From NCBI GenBank assembly GCA_036406675.1, contig DASXAO010000172.1, forward strand, positions 1 through 64,000: a stretch of DNA of 64,000 bases. Reading direction: 5' to 3'. The number at the start of each line of letters is the position of its first letter. Position 1 is the stretch's first letter. The notes under the pieces are model-generated. The model saw only the letters and a list, made by a program, of their open reading frames with translations, did no database searches and had not been told where the DNA came from. The position numbers and the translations under genes were made by a program. Source of the DNA: SCGC-AG-212-J23 sp036406675. GTDB lineage: Bacteria; Pseudomonadota; Gammaproteobacteria; Burkholderiales; SG8-39. This document shows positions 54,952 to 63,310 of the stretch, piece after piece.

Positions 54952-56148
54952 TCAGGGGCTGACTGCGGCGCCCGAGTCCACCAGGGCCTGGATTTCGCTC
55001 TCTAGAAAACCGAATTCGGCCAGGACTTCCCGCGTGTGCTGCCCTAGCAAGGGCGCCGGTCGCGCGACCTTTCCAGGGGTGGCAGAGAGCTTGACCGGAA
55101 GCCCGAGGGCGCGCGTCGCGCCAGCCCGGGGATGATCGAGCTCGACCACCATCGCCCGAGCCAGAGTTTGGGGATCGGCTGCCATGTCGGCGACGGAGTT
55201 GATCGGCCCGCACGGTACGCCCGCCGCCTCGAGCGCCCGGATCCACTCCGCGACCGGTCGGGCTTTCAGGCGCGCGTTCATCAGGGCCTCGAGCGCCTCG
55301 AGATTGGCCATCCGGTCGGCATTGGTCCTGAAGCGCTCGTCCGCCAGCCATTCGGGCGCGCCCAGCACCCGCACCATCCGCTCCCAGTTCGCCTGGTTGG
55401 CCCCCCCGATCGTCAGCCAGCCGTCGGCGGCGCGAAACGCCTGGTACGGCGCCGAAAGGTGATGTGCCGAGCCGCCCGGCCCCGGCGCTTCGCCAGTGGC
55501 GAAATAGATGGCCGACTGCCAGTAGGTCTGCTGGATGCCGGCCTCGAAGAGCGAGGTGTCGACGAGCTGGCCTTCGCCGGTCTTCAGGCGGTGGACATAG
55601 GCCGCCACCACCCCGAGCGCCCCGAGGAGCCCGGCATTGATGTCGCAAACCGGCGCGCCCGACTTCGCCGGCGCGCGGCCGCGCTCCCCGGTGATGGACA
55701 TCAGCCCCGACATGCCCTGCGCGACGAGGTCGTAGCCGCCCTTGTCGGCATACGGCCCGGTACGCCCGTACCCCGAGATCGAGCAGTAAATGAGACGCGG
55801 GTTGAGCGCGCGGAGCGCCTCGTAGCCCATGCCGAGCTTTTCCATCGTCCCCTTGCGGTAGTTCTCGGTGAGCACGTCGGCGCGCGCCACCATGCGTTTC
55901 AGCGCCTCCTGCGCCGCGGGCAGCTTGAGGTTCAGCGCGATGCCCCGCTTATTGCGGTTCATCGCCATGAAGGCGGCGGATTCGCCACGCACCGAGGGCC
56001 GATTCATCATGCGCGTGTCGTCGCCGCCCGGGACGCGCTCGACCTTGATCACGTCGGCGCCGAGGTCCGCGAGCATCAAGCCGCAGGTGGGACCGGCCAT
56101 GATCTGCGCCAGCTCGAGGACCTTGATCCCGGCGAGCGGCCCGCTCAC
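54952..56148 (-). CDS. CaiB/BaiF family CoA-transferase, second copy
   Basis: A 398-residue class III CoA-transferase: IKVLELAQIMAGPTCGLML, DLGADVIKVERV, then SGYGRTGPYADKGGYDL and the C-terminal GVPCGPINSVADMA. In the nucleophile region the sequence is GQLVDTSLFEAG; the residue aligned with the catalytic Asp of formyl-CoA transferase seems to be Glu. The GTG start overlaps the tctA stop (GTGA), so it is coupled to the transporter. It presumably activates the transported acid. It differs substantially from the copy at 49791-51014. Confidence 0.9.
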   Translation of the reverse strand: MSGPLAGIKVLELAQIMAGPTCGLMLADLGADVIKVERVPGGDDTRMMNRPSVRGESAAFMAMNRNKRGIALNLKLPAAQEALKRMVARADVLTENYRKGTMEKLGMGYEALRALNPRLIYCSISGYGRTGPYADKGGYDLVAQGMSGLMSITGERGRAPAKSGAPVCDINAGLLGALGVVAAYVHRLKTGEGQLVDTSLFEAGIQQTYWQSAIYFATGEAPGPGGSAHHLSAPYQAFRAADGWLTIGGANQANWERMVRVLGAPEWLADERFRTNADRMANLEALEALMNARLKARPVAEWIRALEAAGVPCGPINSVADMAADPQTLARAMVVELDHPRAGATRALGLPVKLSATPGKVARPAPLLGQHTREVLAEFGFLESEIQALVDSGAAVSP

Positions 56149-57635
56149 TTGCGTACGAGCGCGATGGCCCGCGAGATCGCTGGCCAGAAGAGCAGCACCA
56201 GCGCGAGCGTGGTGATCGACCCGACCAGGCCGTTCGACCAGAACACCCGCAGGTCGCCGTTCGCACCGATCATCGACAGCCGAAAATTGTCCTCGGCGCG
56301 GCTGCCAAGCACCATCGCGAGGGTCAGCGGCGCAAGCGGGATACTGATTTTCTTGAACACGTAGCCCAGCACGCCGAAGCCCAGCATCAGCCAGATGTCG
56401 AACATGGCGTTCTGGATCGCGAACGCGCCGATCGCGCAGGACACGACAATCATCGGCGCGATGGCGGCGAAAGGCACGCGCAGGACGGATGCGAACACCG
56501 GCACCGTGGTGAGCACCAGCATCAGCCCGACGACGTTGCCGAGGTACATGGACGCGATGAGGCCCCAGACGAAATCCTTGTGCTCGACGAAGAGCAGCGG
56601 TCCGGGGTTGAGGCCCCACACCATCAGGCCACCGAGCAGGATCGCCGCGGTGCCGGACCCGGGGATGCCGAGCGCGAGCATGGGCAGCAAGGCGGATGTT
56701 CCCGATGCATGGGCGGCGGTTTCAGGCGCGAAGACGCCCTCGATGCGGCCTTTGCCGAACGAGTCCTTGTCGTCGGAGAAGCGCTTGGCGAGGTTGTAGC
56801 CCATGAACGACGCAGCAATCGCGCCGCCGGGCGTGATGCCGAGCCAGCAGCCGATCACCGAAGATCGGATGAGCGTCACCCAATAGCGCGGGAGGTCCAT
56901 CCAAACGCGCAGGACCACCCGCAGGCTGATGCTGGCCGCGTGCCCGCGCAGCGCGAGCCGTTCCTCCATCGTCAACAGGATCTCGCTGATGCCGAAGAGC
57001 CCGATCACCGCAACCAGGAAGTTGATGCCGCGATAGAGCTCGCTCCAGCCGAAGGTCATGCGCAGCTGCGCCGAAACGGTATCCATGCCGACGCCTGCAA
57101 GCAGCAGTCCGAGCGCCATCGAGATGAGGGTCTTGTGCTTCTCCTCGCGTCCCAGCCCGACGAACGAGCAGAACGTGAGCAGGTAGACCGCGAAGAACTC
57201 CGGCGGACCGAACCGCAGGGCAAAAGAAGCGATGCCGGGCGCCAGGAAGGTGATGAGCAGCACCGCGACGAGCGAGCCGATGAAGGACGAGGTGAACGCC
57301 GCGGTCAGCGCCTCGGCCGCCTTGCCCTGCTGCGCCATCGGATAGCCGTCGAAGGTCGTCGCGACCGACCATGCCTCGCCCGGGATGTTGAACAGGATCG
57401 AGGTGATCGCGCCGCCGAAGAGCGCGCCCCAGTAGATGCAAGACAGCATCACGATCGCAGAGGTCGGGTCCATGGTGAAGGTGAGCGGCAGCAGGATCGC
57501 CACGCCGTTCGGGCCGCCCAGGCCCGGCAGCACGCCGACGAAGATGCCGAGCACCAGCCCCACCAGCATGAGGGCGAGGACCTTCCACGTCAGCAGAACG
57601 CCGAAGCCGTAAAGCAGCAGCCCGAAAGCTTCCAT
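56145..57635 (-). CDS. tctA: tripartite tricarboxylate transporter large permease TctA
   Basis: The main membrane channel of a TTT transporter, 496 residues and about twelve helices. Signatures: LVGLVLGIFVGVLPGLGGPNG near the N-terminus, and the second Gly/Pro loop GIPGSGTAAILLGGL. The frame is open upstream but ATG 57635 (MEAFGLLLYGFG) is the sensible start, 8 bp after tctB. The stop overlaps the CoA-transferase start. Confidence 0.95.
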   Translation of the reverse strand: MEAFGLLLYGFGVLLTWKVLALMLVGLVLGIFVGVLPGLGGPNGVAILLPLTFTMDPTSAIVMLSCIYWGALFGGAITSILFNIPGEAWSVATTFDGYPMAQQGKAAEALTAAFTSSFIGSLVAVLLITFLAPGIASFALRFGPPEFFAVYLLTFCSFVGLGREEKHKTLISMALGLLLAGVGMDTVSAQLRMTFGWSELYRGINFLVAVIGLFGISEILLTMEERLALRGHAASISLRVVLRVWMDLPRYWVTLIRSSVIGCWLGITPGGAIAASFMGYNLAKRFSDDKDSFGKGRIEGVFAPETAAHASGTSALLPMLALGIPGSGTAAILLGGLMVWGLNPGPLLFVEHKDFVWGLIASMYLGNVVGLMLVLTTVPVFASVLRVPFAAIAPMIVVSCAIGAFAIQNAMFDIWLMLGFGVLGYVFKKISIPLAPLTLAMVLGSRAEDNFRLSMIGANGDLRVFWSNGLVGSITTLALVLLFWPAISRAIALVRK

Positions 57636-57643
57636 CGTTCCGC

Positions 57644-58186
57644 CTAGCGCCCGAACAGGGCTTCGACCGGCCCCTTGGGCATGATCACGTCGAATGCGAT
57701 CTCGAACGTGACGAACATCAGCGCCGAGAACACGAAGGCCGTCGCGATGGATTTCCACCACGCGATGCGCCCGACGTATCCCATGAAGCCGGCGATCAGC
57801 AGGAAGCTCGCCACGTAGAGCCCGAGAAACTGCGTGAGCGCGCAGAAGGCGATCGTCGGCGCGAGGACCTGCAGCACCCGGCCGAGCTGGTCGCGCGTGA
57901 CGAACGCCTCGCTCCCCCTCCCGCGTACGACGAGCTCCTTGGCGATGCCGAAGAGCGACGCCGCCGCAAGGATGAGCGACAGGTAGAACGGGAAATAGCC
58001 TGCCTTCGGCCCGGTCGACTCCCAGCCAATCCCGGTGCGCCAGTTGTCGAAGGCGAGCAGCGCCGCCAAGCCGAGCAGGCAGAGGTACACCGCCAGCTCG
58101 ACCGACCGGGTGGACGCGACGGGCGCCGACTCGACCGGCGGCGCGGCCGGATCTCCGACGACGATCTCCTCGTCGGAGCGCGCCAT
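57644..58186 (-). CDS. tctB: tripartite tricarboxylate transporter small permease TctB
   Basis: A 180-residue protein with four membrane helices and a charged N-terminal tail. The GPKAGYFPFYLSLILA segment after helix 1 is typical of TctB. The ATG shares its A with the upstream receptor stop (TAATG), showing coupling in the receptor-B-A order standard for TTT operons. Confidence 0.92.
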   Translation of the reverse strand: MARSDEEIVVGDPAAPPVESAPVASTRSVELAVYLCLLGLAALLAFDNWRTGIGWESTGPKAGYFPFYLSLILAAASLFGIAKELVVRGRGSEAFVTRDQLGRVLQVLAPTIAFCALTQFLGLYVASFLLIAGFMGYVGRIAWWKSIATAFVFSALMFVTFEIAFDVIMPKGPVEALFGR

Positions 58187-59178
58187 TACTGCGCGACGAA
58201 GCCGGCTTCCGTCATCAGGCCCTTGTTGAGCTTGTCGTCCTCTTCCAGGAACTTCAGCATGTCCTTGCCGGTGAGGAAGATCGGCTTCAGCGCCTGCTTC
58301 TCCATGTAGTCCTTGTACTCCGCCGTCTGCGAAACCTTCTTGAAGAGGTCCACGTAGAACGCCGTCTGGTCCGCCGTCACCTTGCCGGGCAGGAACATGG
58401 CGCGGAGCATCAGGTACTCCACATCGACGCCCTGCTCCCTGCAGGTGGGGATGTCGTTCCACGACATCTCGCCCGCCACCTTGTTCTTGTACTGGATGCG
58501 CTCCTTGTCGAACACGCAGAGCGGCCGGACCTGGCCGGCGCGCCACACCTCGAGGTTCTCCGACGGGTTGTTGACGTTGGACTGCGTATGGTTGCCGACG
58601 AGCTGCGTGGCGGCCTCGCCGCCCGACTTGTAGGGCAGGTAGGCGAACTTGGCGCCGGTCTTCTTCTCCAGGAACACGGTGAGCACGTGGTCCTCGCGCT
58701 TGGAGCCCGTGCCGCCCATCTTGAATTGAGGATTGGCTTTCTTCGCCGCGTCGGCGAATTCCTTGACCGACTTGTAGGGGAGCTGGGTGTTCGTCCAGAG
58801 CACGAACTGGTCGAGCGCGATCACGGACACCGGCGTCAGCTCGCGCCAGTTGAACGGGATCTTCGCCGAGAGCGGCAGCATGTAGATGAGCGAGTAGGCG
58901 ATCAGGACCTTGTTCGGGTCGGTTGCGCTCGACTTCATGTACATGAGCGCTTCCGCGCCGGATGCGCCGCCCTTCAGCGACACGACCATCGGCTGCTTCA
59001 TCAGGTTGTTCTTCTGGACGGCGGACTGCATCATCCGCGCCATCTGGTCCGACGCGCCGCCTGCACCGGCGGCAACTACGATCTCCACAGGTTTGGTCGG
59101 CTCCCAGGCGAGCGCCGGGGCGCTTGTCAGCGTCAGGCCGCACAGGGCGGCCGCGAAAAAGCGAATCACTTGCCTCAT
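58186..59178 (-). CDS. tctC: TctC-family substrate-binding protein of the TctBA transporter
   Basis: A 330-residue periplasmic receptor, signal peptide ending APALA-WEP. PTKPVEIVVAAGAGGASDQMAR is the ligand loop in a variant form, lacking the usual Phe/Tyr-Pro-Gly-Gly, and MGGTGSKREDH marks the second contact region. A GAGGAGGAG site lies before ATG 59178. As the gene directly coupled to tctB-tctA it is the cognate receptor. The divergent loop suggests a ligand other than citrate. Confidence 0.9.
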   Translation of the reverse strand: MRQVIRFFAAALCGLTLTSAPALAWEPTKPVEIVVAAGAGGASDQMARMMQSAVQKNNLMKQPMVVSLKGGASGAEALMYMKSSATDPNKVLIAYSLIYMLPLSAKIPFNWRELTPVSVIALDQFVLWTNTQLPYKSVKEFADAAKKANPQFKMGGTGSKREDHVLTVFLEKKTGAKFAYLPYKSGGEAATQLVGNHTQSNVNNPSENLEVWRAGQVRPLCVFDKERIQYKNKVAGEMSWNDIPTCREQGVDVEYLMLRAMFLPGKVTADQTAFYVDLFKKVSQTAEYKDYMEKQALKPIFLTGKDMLKFLEEDDKLNKGLMTEAGFVAQ

Positions 59179-59210
59179 TGCACTCCTCCTCGTTTGGATT
59201 GCGGCGCTAG

Positions 59211-60422
59211 CTAGGCCGCTTGGCGCGCCGGCCTCTTGGCGCAGCCCGAAAGGTACTGCATTGCCGCCGCCACGCCTTCCTTTTTCACGGGCACGCCGGC
59301 GAGTTCCAGGCCCATCTCTACTCCGGCGAGCGTCCCCATCAGGGTCAGGTCGTTGAAATCTCCGAGGTGGCCGATGCGGAACACCTTGCCGGCGAGCTTG
59401 CCGAGTCCCGTGCCGAGCGACATGTCGAAAGCCTCGAGGATCACCTTGCGCACGCGATCCGCATCCTGCCCGGCCGGCGTGACCACCGCAGTGAGCGAGC
59501 CGGAGTACTCGCGCGGGTCGAGCGCCAGGACCTCGAGTCCCCAAGCACGCACTGCGCGTCGCGTCGCCTCCCCGTGGCGCTGGTGGCGCGCGAAAACGGC
59601 GTCGAGGCCTTCTTCCTCGAGGAGCATGGTCAGCGCCTCGCGCAGGCCGTAAAGCAGGTTCGTCGCCGGCGTGTACGGGAAGTAGCCGTTCTTGCCGTTG
59701 GCCAGCATCTCGTCCCAGGCCCAATAGCTGCGCGGCATTTTCGCCGCCTTGGAGGCGGCGAGCGCCTTGGCCGAGATGCAATTGAACGACAGCCCCGGGG
59801 GCAGCATGAGGCCCTTCTGCGAGCCGGCCACCGTGACGTCGACGCCCCACTCGTCATGGCGGTAGTCGAGCGATGCGAGCGAAGAGATGGTGTCGACCAT
59901 GAAGAGCGCCGGATGCCCGGACGCCTCGATGGCCTTTCTCACTTCGGCGATGCGGGAGACCACGCCGGTCGAGGTCTCGTTGTGCACCACGCACACCGCC
60001 TTGATGGCCTTGCCCGTGTCGGCGCGCAGCCGCTTCTCGATCGCCTCGGGGTCGGCGCCATGCCGCCAGTCGCCGGCAAGAAACTCGACATCGAGGCCAA
60101 GTCTGCCGGCGAGCTTCTGCCACAGCGTGGCGAAGTGGCCGGTCTCGGCCATGAGCACGCGGTCCCCGGGCGAGAGCGTGTTCACGAGCGCGGCCTCCCA
60201 AGCGCCGGTGCCGGAAGCCGGATAGATCACGACCTCTCCGCGCGTGCTCTTGAACACGCGCTTCATCCCGGCGATGACGCCTTTGCCCAGGTCCGCGAAC
60301 TCGGGTCCGCGGTGATCCATGGTCGGGAAGTCGATCGCCCGGAGGACTCGGTCCGGAACGTTGGTGGGTCCGGGGATCTGGAGGAAGTGGCGGCCGGCGC
60401 GTCGCGTGCCCGATGAGGTCAT
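59211..60422 (-). CDS. alanine/serine-glyoxylate aminotransferase family protein
   Basis: A PLP-dependent class V aminotransferase, 403 residues. It begins LQIPGPTNVPDRVLRAI, typical of the AGAT/SGAT group, has the PLP phosphate-binding YPASGTGAWEAAL, and the Schiff-base Lys in VAGSQKGLMLPPG. A likely reaction is glyoxylate plus serine or alanine to glycine. Its ATG lies 6 nt after a TAGAAT, so its mRNA may be leaderless. It heads the minus-strand transporter block and is divergent, by only 23 bp, from the FAD/Fe-S dehydrogenase. Confidence 0.92.
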   Translation of the reverse strand: MTSSGTRRAGRHFLQIPGPTNVPDRVLRAIDFPTMDHRGPEFADLGKGVIAGMKRVFKSTRGEVVIYPASGTGAWEAALVNTLSPGDRVLMAETGHFATLWQKLAGRLGLDVEFLAGDWRHGADPEAIEKRLRADTGKAIKAVCVVHNETSTGVVSRIAEVRKAIEASGHPALFMVDTISSLASLDYRHDEWGVDVTVAGSQKGLMLPPGLSFNCISAKALAASKAAKMPRSYWAWDEMLANGKNGYFPYTPATNLLYGLREALTMLLEEEGLDAVFARHQRHGEATRRAVRAWGLEVLALDPREYSGSLTAVVTPAGQDADRVRKVILEAFDMSLGTGLGKLAGKVFRIGHLGDFNDLTLMGTLAGVEMGLELAGVPVKKEGVAAAMQYLSGCAKRPARQAA

Positions 60423-60427
60423 TGGAG

Positions 60428-60434
60428 TATTCTA
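60428..60434. promoter_or_regulatory. shared bidirectional -10 between the aminotransferase and dehydrogenase genes
   Basis: TATTCTA reads as TATTCT towards the dehydrogenase (60428-60433) and as TAGAAT towards the aminotransferase (60434-60429). The two start codons are only 23 bp apart, so both promoters must use this spot. Recognisable -35 hexamers are absent on both sides. Confidence 0.5.
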
Positions 60435-60445
60435 CCCGCGCCCCT

Positions 60446-63310
60446 ATGAACGCCCCCTTGACTCCGGTCAGGTTTGCCGCTGCGGACCGCAGCTCGCTCG
60501 CCGCGCGGCTGCGCCGGGAGCTCGACGCCGAAGTGATGTTCGACGCGGGGAGCCGGGGCCGCTATTCCACCGACGCGTCGATCTACCAGCTCGAGCCGAT
60601 CGGCATCGTGGTGCCGCGCACCGAGGAGGCGGCGCGGGGGGCGATCGCCGTCGCCGCCGCCGAGGGCATCCCGATCCTGCCGCGCGGCGCCGGCAGCTCC
60701 CAATGCGGCCAGGCGGTCGGCGAGGCTCTGGTCATCGATCACACCAAGTACCTGAACCGGGTGCTGTCGATCGATGCGCCTGCCGCGGCGGCGGTGGTGC
60801 AGCCCGGCATCGTGCTCGACGCGCTCAACGCACAATTGCGGCCGCACGGGCTGTGGTTCCCGGTGGACGTGTCCACGAGCGCGCAGGCCACGCTCGGCGG
60901 GATGGCGGGGAACAACTCCTGCGGCTCGCGCTCGATCGCCTACGGCAACATGGTCCACAACGTCGCCGCGATCGAAGCCGTGACCGTCGGAGGCGAGCGC
61001 TGGAAGTTCGGCCCGATGAACGACGCATCGGGCCCTCGCGGCTACATCGAATTGGTCAATCGCCTGAAGGCGCTCTACGAGCGCGAGCGCGGGGAAATCG
61101 AAGCTCGCTTTCCGAAGGTGCTGCGCAAGGTCGCCGGCTACAACCTCGACCACCTGGGCCCGCCGCACGCCAACGCGGCGCACCTGCTCGTAGGCTCGGA
61201 AGGCACTCTGGCCTACTCCGAGCGTCTGCACCTGAAGCTCTCGCGCATCCCTGCGGCCCGCACCCTCGGCGTGTGTCACTTCGCGCGCTTCTACACCGCG
61301 ATGGATTGCACGCAGCACATCGTGAAGCTGGGACCCTCCGCGGTCGAGCTCGTCGACCACACCATGATCGGGCTCGCCCGCGGCATCGCCGCCTTCCGCG
61401 GCACCGTGGATGCGGTGATCAAGGGCAATCCCGAAGCGATCCTCCTGGTCGAGTTCTCCGGAGACGATGCGTCGCTGCAGCAGAGGAGGCTGAAGGAGCT
61501 GGTGCAGCTCATGGCCGACCTCGGCCAGCCCGGCAGCGTCGTCGAGCTCAACGACGCCCGCAGCCAGCGAGAGCTTTGGGAGGTGCGCAAGGCGGGTCTC
61601 AACATCATGATGTCGATGAAAGGCGACGGCAAGCCGGTCTCGTTCATCGAGGACTGCGCCGTGCCGCTCGAGCACCTCGCCGAGTACACCGACCGCCTCA
61701 CGCGCGTCTTCGCCAAGCACGGCACGCGCGGCACCTGGTACGCGCATGCCTCGGTCGGCACTCTGCACGTGCGACCGATCCTCGACATGCGGCGCGACGG
61801 GGCGGAGAAGATGCGCGCCATCGCCGATGAAGCCTGCGCCATGGTGAAGCAGTACAAGGGCGCCTACTCCGGCGAGCACGGCGACGGCCTGGTGCGCTCG
61901 GAGTGGATCGCGCCCTTCTTCGGGCCGCGGCTCACCGCTTGCCTTGCCGAGATCAAAGGCTGGCTCGACCCGCGCGGGCTCATGAATCCGGGGAAGATCG
62001 TCGATCCGCCGAAGATGGACGACCGGCGCCTGTTCCGCTTCAAGCCCGGATACGAAGCGATTTCTGCAAGCACCTATCTGGACTGGAGCGAATGGGGCGG
62101 TTACGACAAGGCGGTGGAGATGTGCAACAACAACGGCCACTGCCGCAAGTTCGACGCCGGGACGATGTGCCCGTCGTATCGCGCCACCCGCAACGAGCAA
62201 GATTTGACCCGAGGAAGGGCCAATACGCTGCGCCTTGCGCTCTCCGGCCAGCTCGGCGACGCCGGCGACGAAGCGGTCAAGGCGGCGCTTGATCTGTGCG
62301 TGTCGTGCAAGGGCTGCAAGCGCGAATGCCCGACCGGCGTCGACATGGCGCGCATGAAGATCGAGTTCCTGGCGCGCTACAAGGCAAGCCGCGGTCACCC
62401 GTTGCGCGACCGTGCGATCGCCTACCTGCCGCGCTACGCGCCGTGGGCGGGTCGACTTGCGCCGCTGGCGAACGCGGTCGCGTCAATGGGCAAATCGTTC
62501 GTCGGCTTCAGCCGCGAGCGAGAGCTGCCCGCCTGGCGCGGCGACTACTTCGAGGACCGCGCGCGCGAGGCGACCGGCAACGGACGCGAGGTGGTGCTAT
62601 TCGTCGATACCTTCAACCGCTGGTTCGAGCCCGGGAACGTGCGCGCCGCGATCCGGGTGCTCGAGGCTGCGGGCTGCTCGGTCCGCACGGCGCGGCCGCT
62701 TGCCGCGGGACGGCCGCTCTGCTGCGGTCGCACGTTCCTCACCGCCGGTATGGTCGATGAGGCGCGGAGCGAAGCCCGCCGCACGCTCGACGCCCTGCGC
62801 CCGCATCTCGAGCGCGGCGTCCCTATCATCGGACTCGAGCCTTCGTGCCTGTTCTCGTTCCGCGACGAATACGCGGTGCTCTTCAAAGATGCGCCGACCG
62901 AGGCGCTGTCGGCGGGAAGCTTTCTGCTCGAGGAATATCTGGCCCGCGAACCCGGCAGGCTGCGGCTAAAGGAAATGAAGCAGGAAGTCCTGCTGCACGG
63001 GCATTGCCACCAGAAGGCGTTCGACGCCATGCCGGCGGTGGAGAAGGTGCTCGGGATGATTCCAGGACTCAAGGTCTCGACGGTGCAGACGAGCTGCTGC
63101 GGCATGGCGGGGAGCTTCGGCTACGAGGCCGAGCATCACGCCACCTCGATGCAGATGGCCGAGATGGCGCTGTTGCCCGCGATTCGAAAAGCGGATGCCG
63201 CATTGGTAATCGCCGACGGGACGAGCTGCCGCCACCAGATCGCCGACGGCAGCGGACGCGAAGCGCTGCACGTCGCGCGGGTACTTGATTCGGCGCTCGA
63301 CCTCGGCTAA
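60446..63310 (+). CDS. fused FAD-linked and Fe-S 2-hydroxyacid dehydrogenase (YdiJ/GlcDF-like)
   Basis: A 954-residue fusion. The N-terminal FAD-binding type 4 domain (about 45-260) has PRGAGSSQCGQAV and the FAD-oxidase C domain runs to about 510 with SGEHGDG. The C-terminal half has Fe-S motifs: CNNNGHCRKFDAGTMCP and CVSCKGCKRECP, then two CCG-type segments, LCCGRTFLTAG and TSCCGMAGSFGYEAEH. This is the layout of YdiJ-like D-2-hydroxyglutarate or D-lactate dehydrogenases and of GlcD fused to GlcF. The substrate is a 2-hydroxyacid; glycolate is attractive given the divergent glyoxylate aminotransferase. Its stop overlaps lgt as CTAA. Confidence 0.9.
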   Translation: MNAPLTPVRFAAADRSSLAARLRRELDAEVMFDAGSRGRYSTDASIYQLEPIGIVVPRTEEAARGAIAVAAAEGIPILPRGAGSSQCGQAVGEALVIDHTKYLNRVLSIDAPAAAAVVQPGIVLDALNAQLRPHGLWFPVDVSTSAQATLGGMAGNNSCGSRSIAYGNMVHNVAAIEAVTVGGERWKFGPMNDASGPRGYIELVNRLKALYERERGEIEARFPKVLRKVAGYNLDHLGPPHANAAHLLVGSEGTLAYSERLHLKLSRIPAARTLGVCHFARFYTAMDCTQHIVKLGPSAVELVDHTMIGLARGIAAFRGTVDAVIKGNPEAILLVEFSGDDASLQQRRLKELVQLMADLGQPGSVVELNDARSQRELWEVRKAGLNIMMSMKGDGKPVSFIEDCAVPLEHLAEYTDRLTRVFAKHGTRGTWYAHASVGTLHVRPILDMRRDGAEKMRAIADEACAMVKQYKGAYSGEHGDGLVRSEWIAPFFGPRLTACLAEIKGWLDPRGLMNPGKIVDPPKMDDRRLFRFKPGYEAISASTYLDWSEWGGYDKAVEMCNNNGHCRKFDAGTMCPSYRATRNEQDLTRGRANTLRLALSGQLGDAGDEAVKAALDLCVSCKGCKRECPTGVDMARMKIEFLARYKASRGHPLRDRAIAYLPRYAPWAGRLAPLANAVASMGKSFVGFSRERELPAWRGDYFEDRAREATGNGREVVLFVDTFNRWFEPGNVRAAIRVLEAAGCSVRTARPLAAGRPLCCGRTFLTAGMVDEARSEARRTLDALRPHLERGVPIIGLEPSCLFSFRDEYAVLFKDAPTEALSAGSFLLEEYLAREPGRLRLKEMKQEVLLHGHCHQKAFDAMPAVEKVLGMIPGLKVSTVQTSCCGMAGSFGYEAEHHATSMQMAEMALLPAIRKADAALVIADGTSCRHQIADGSGREALHVARVLDSALDLG

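Noticed and set aside
57644..59143. 499-codon frame reading tctB plus upstream sequence as one protein
   Set aside because: The upstream part is a shifted frame of the receptor gene; the real tctB begins at 58186 with a TAATG overlap.
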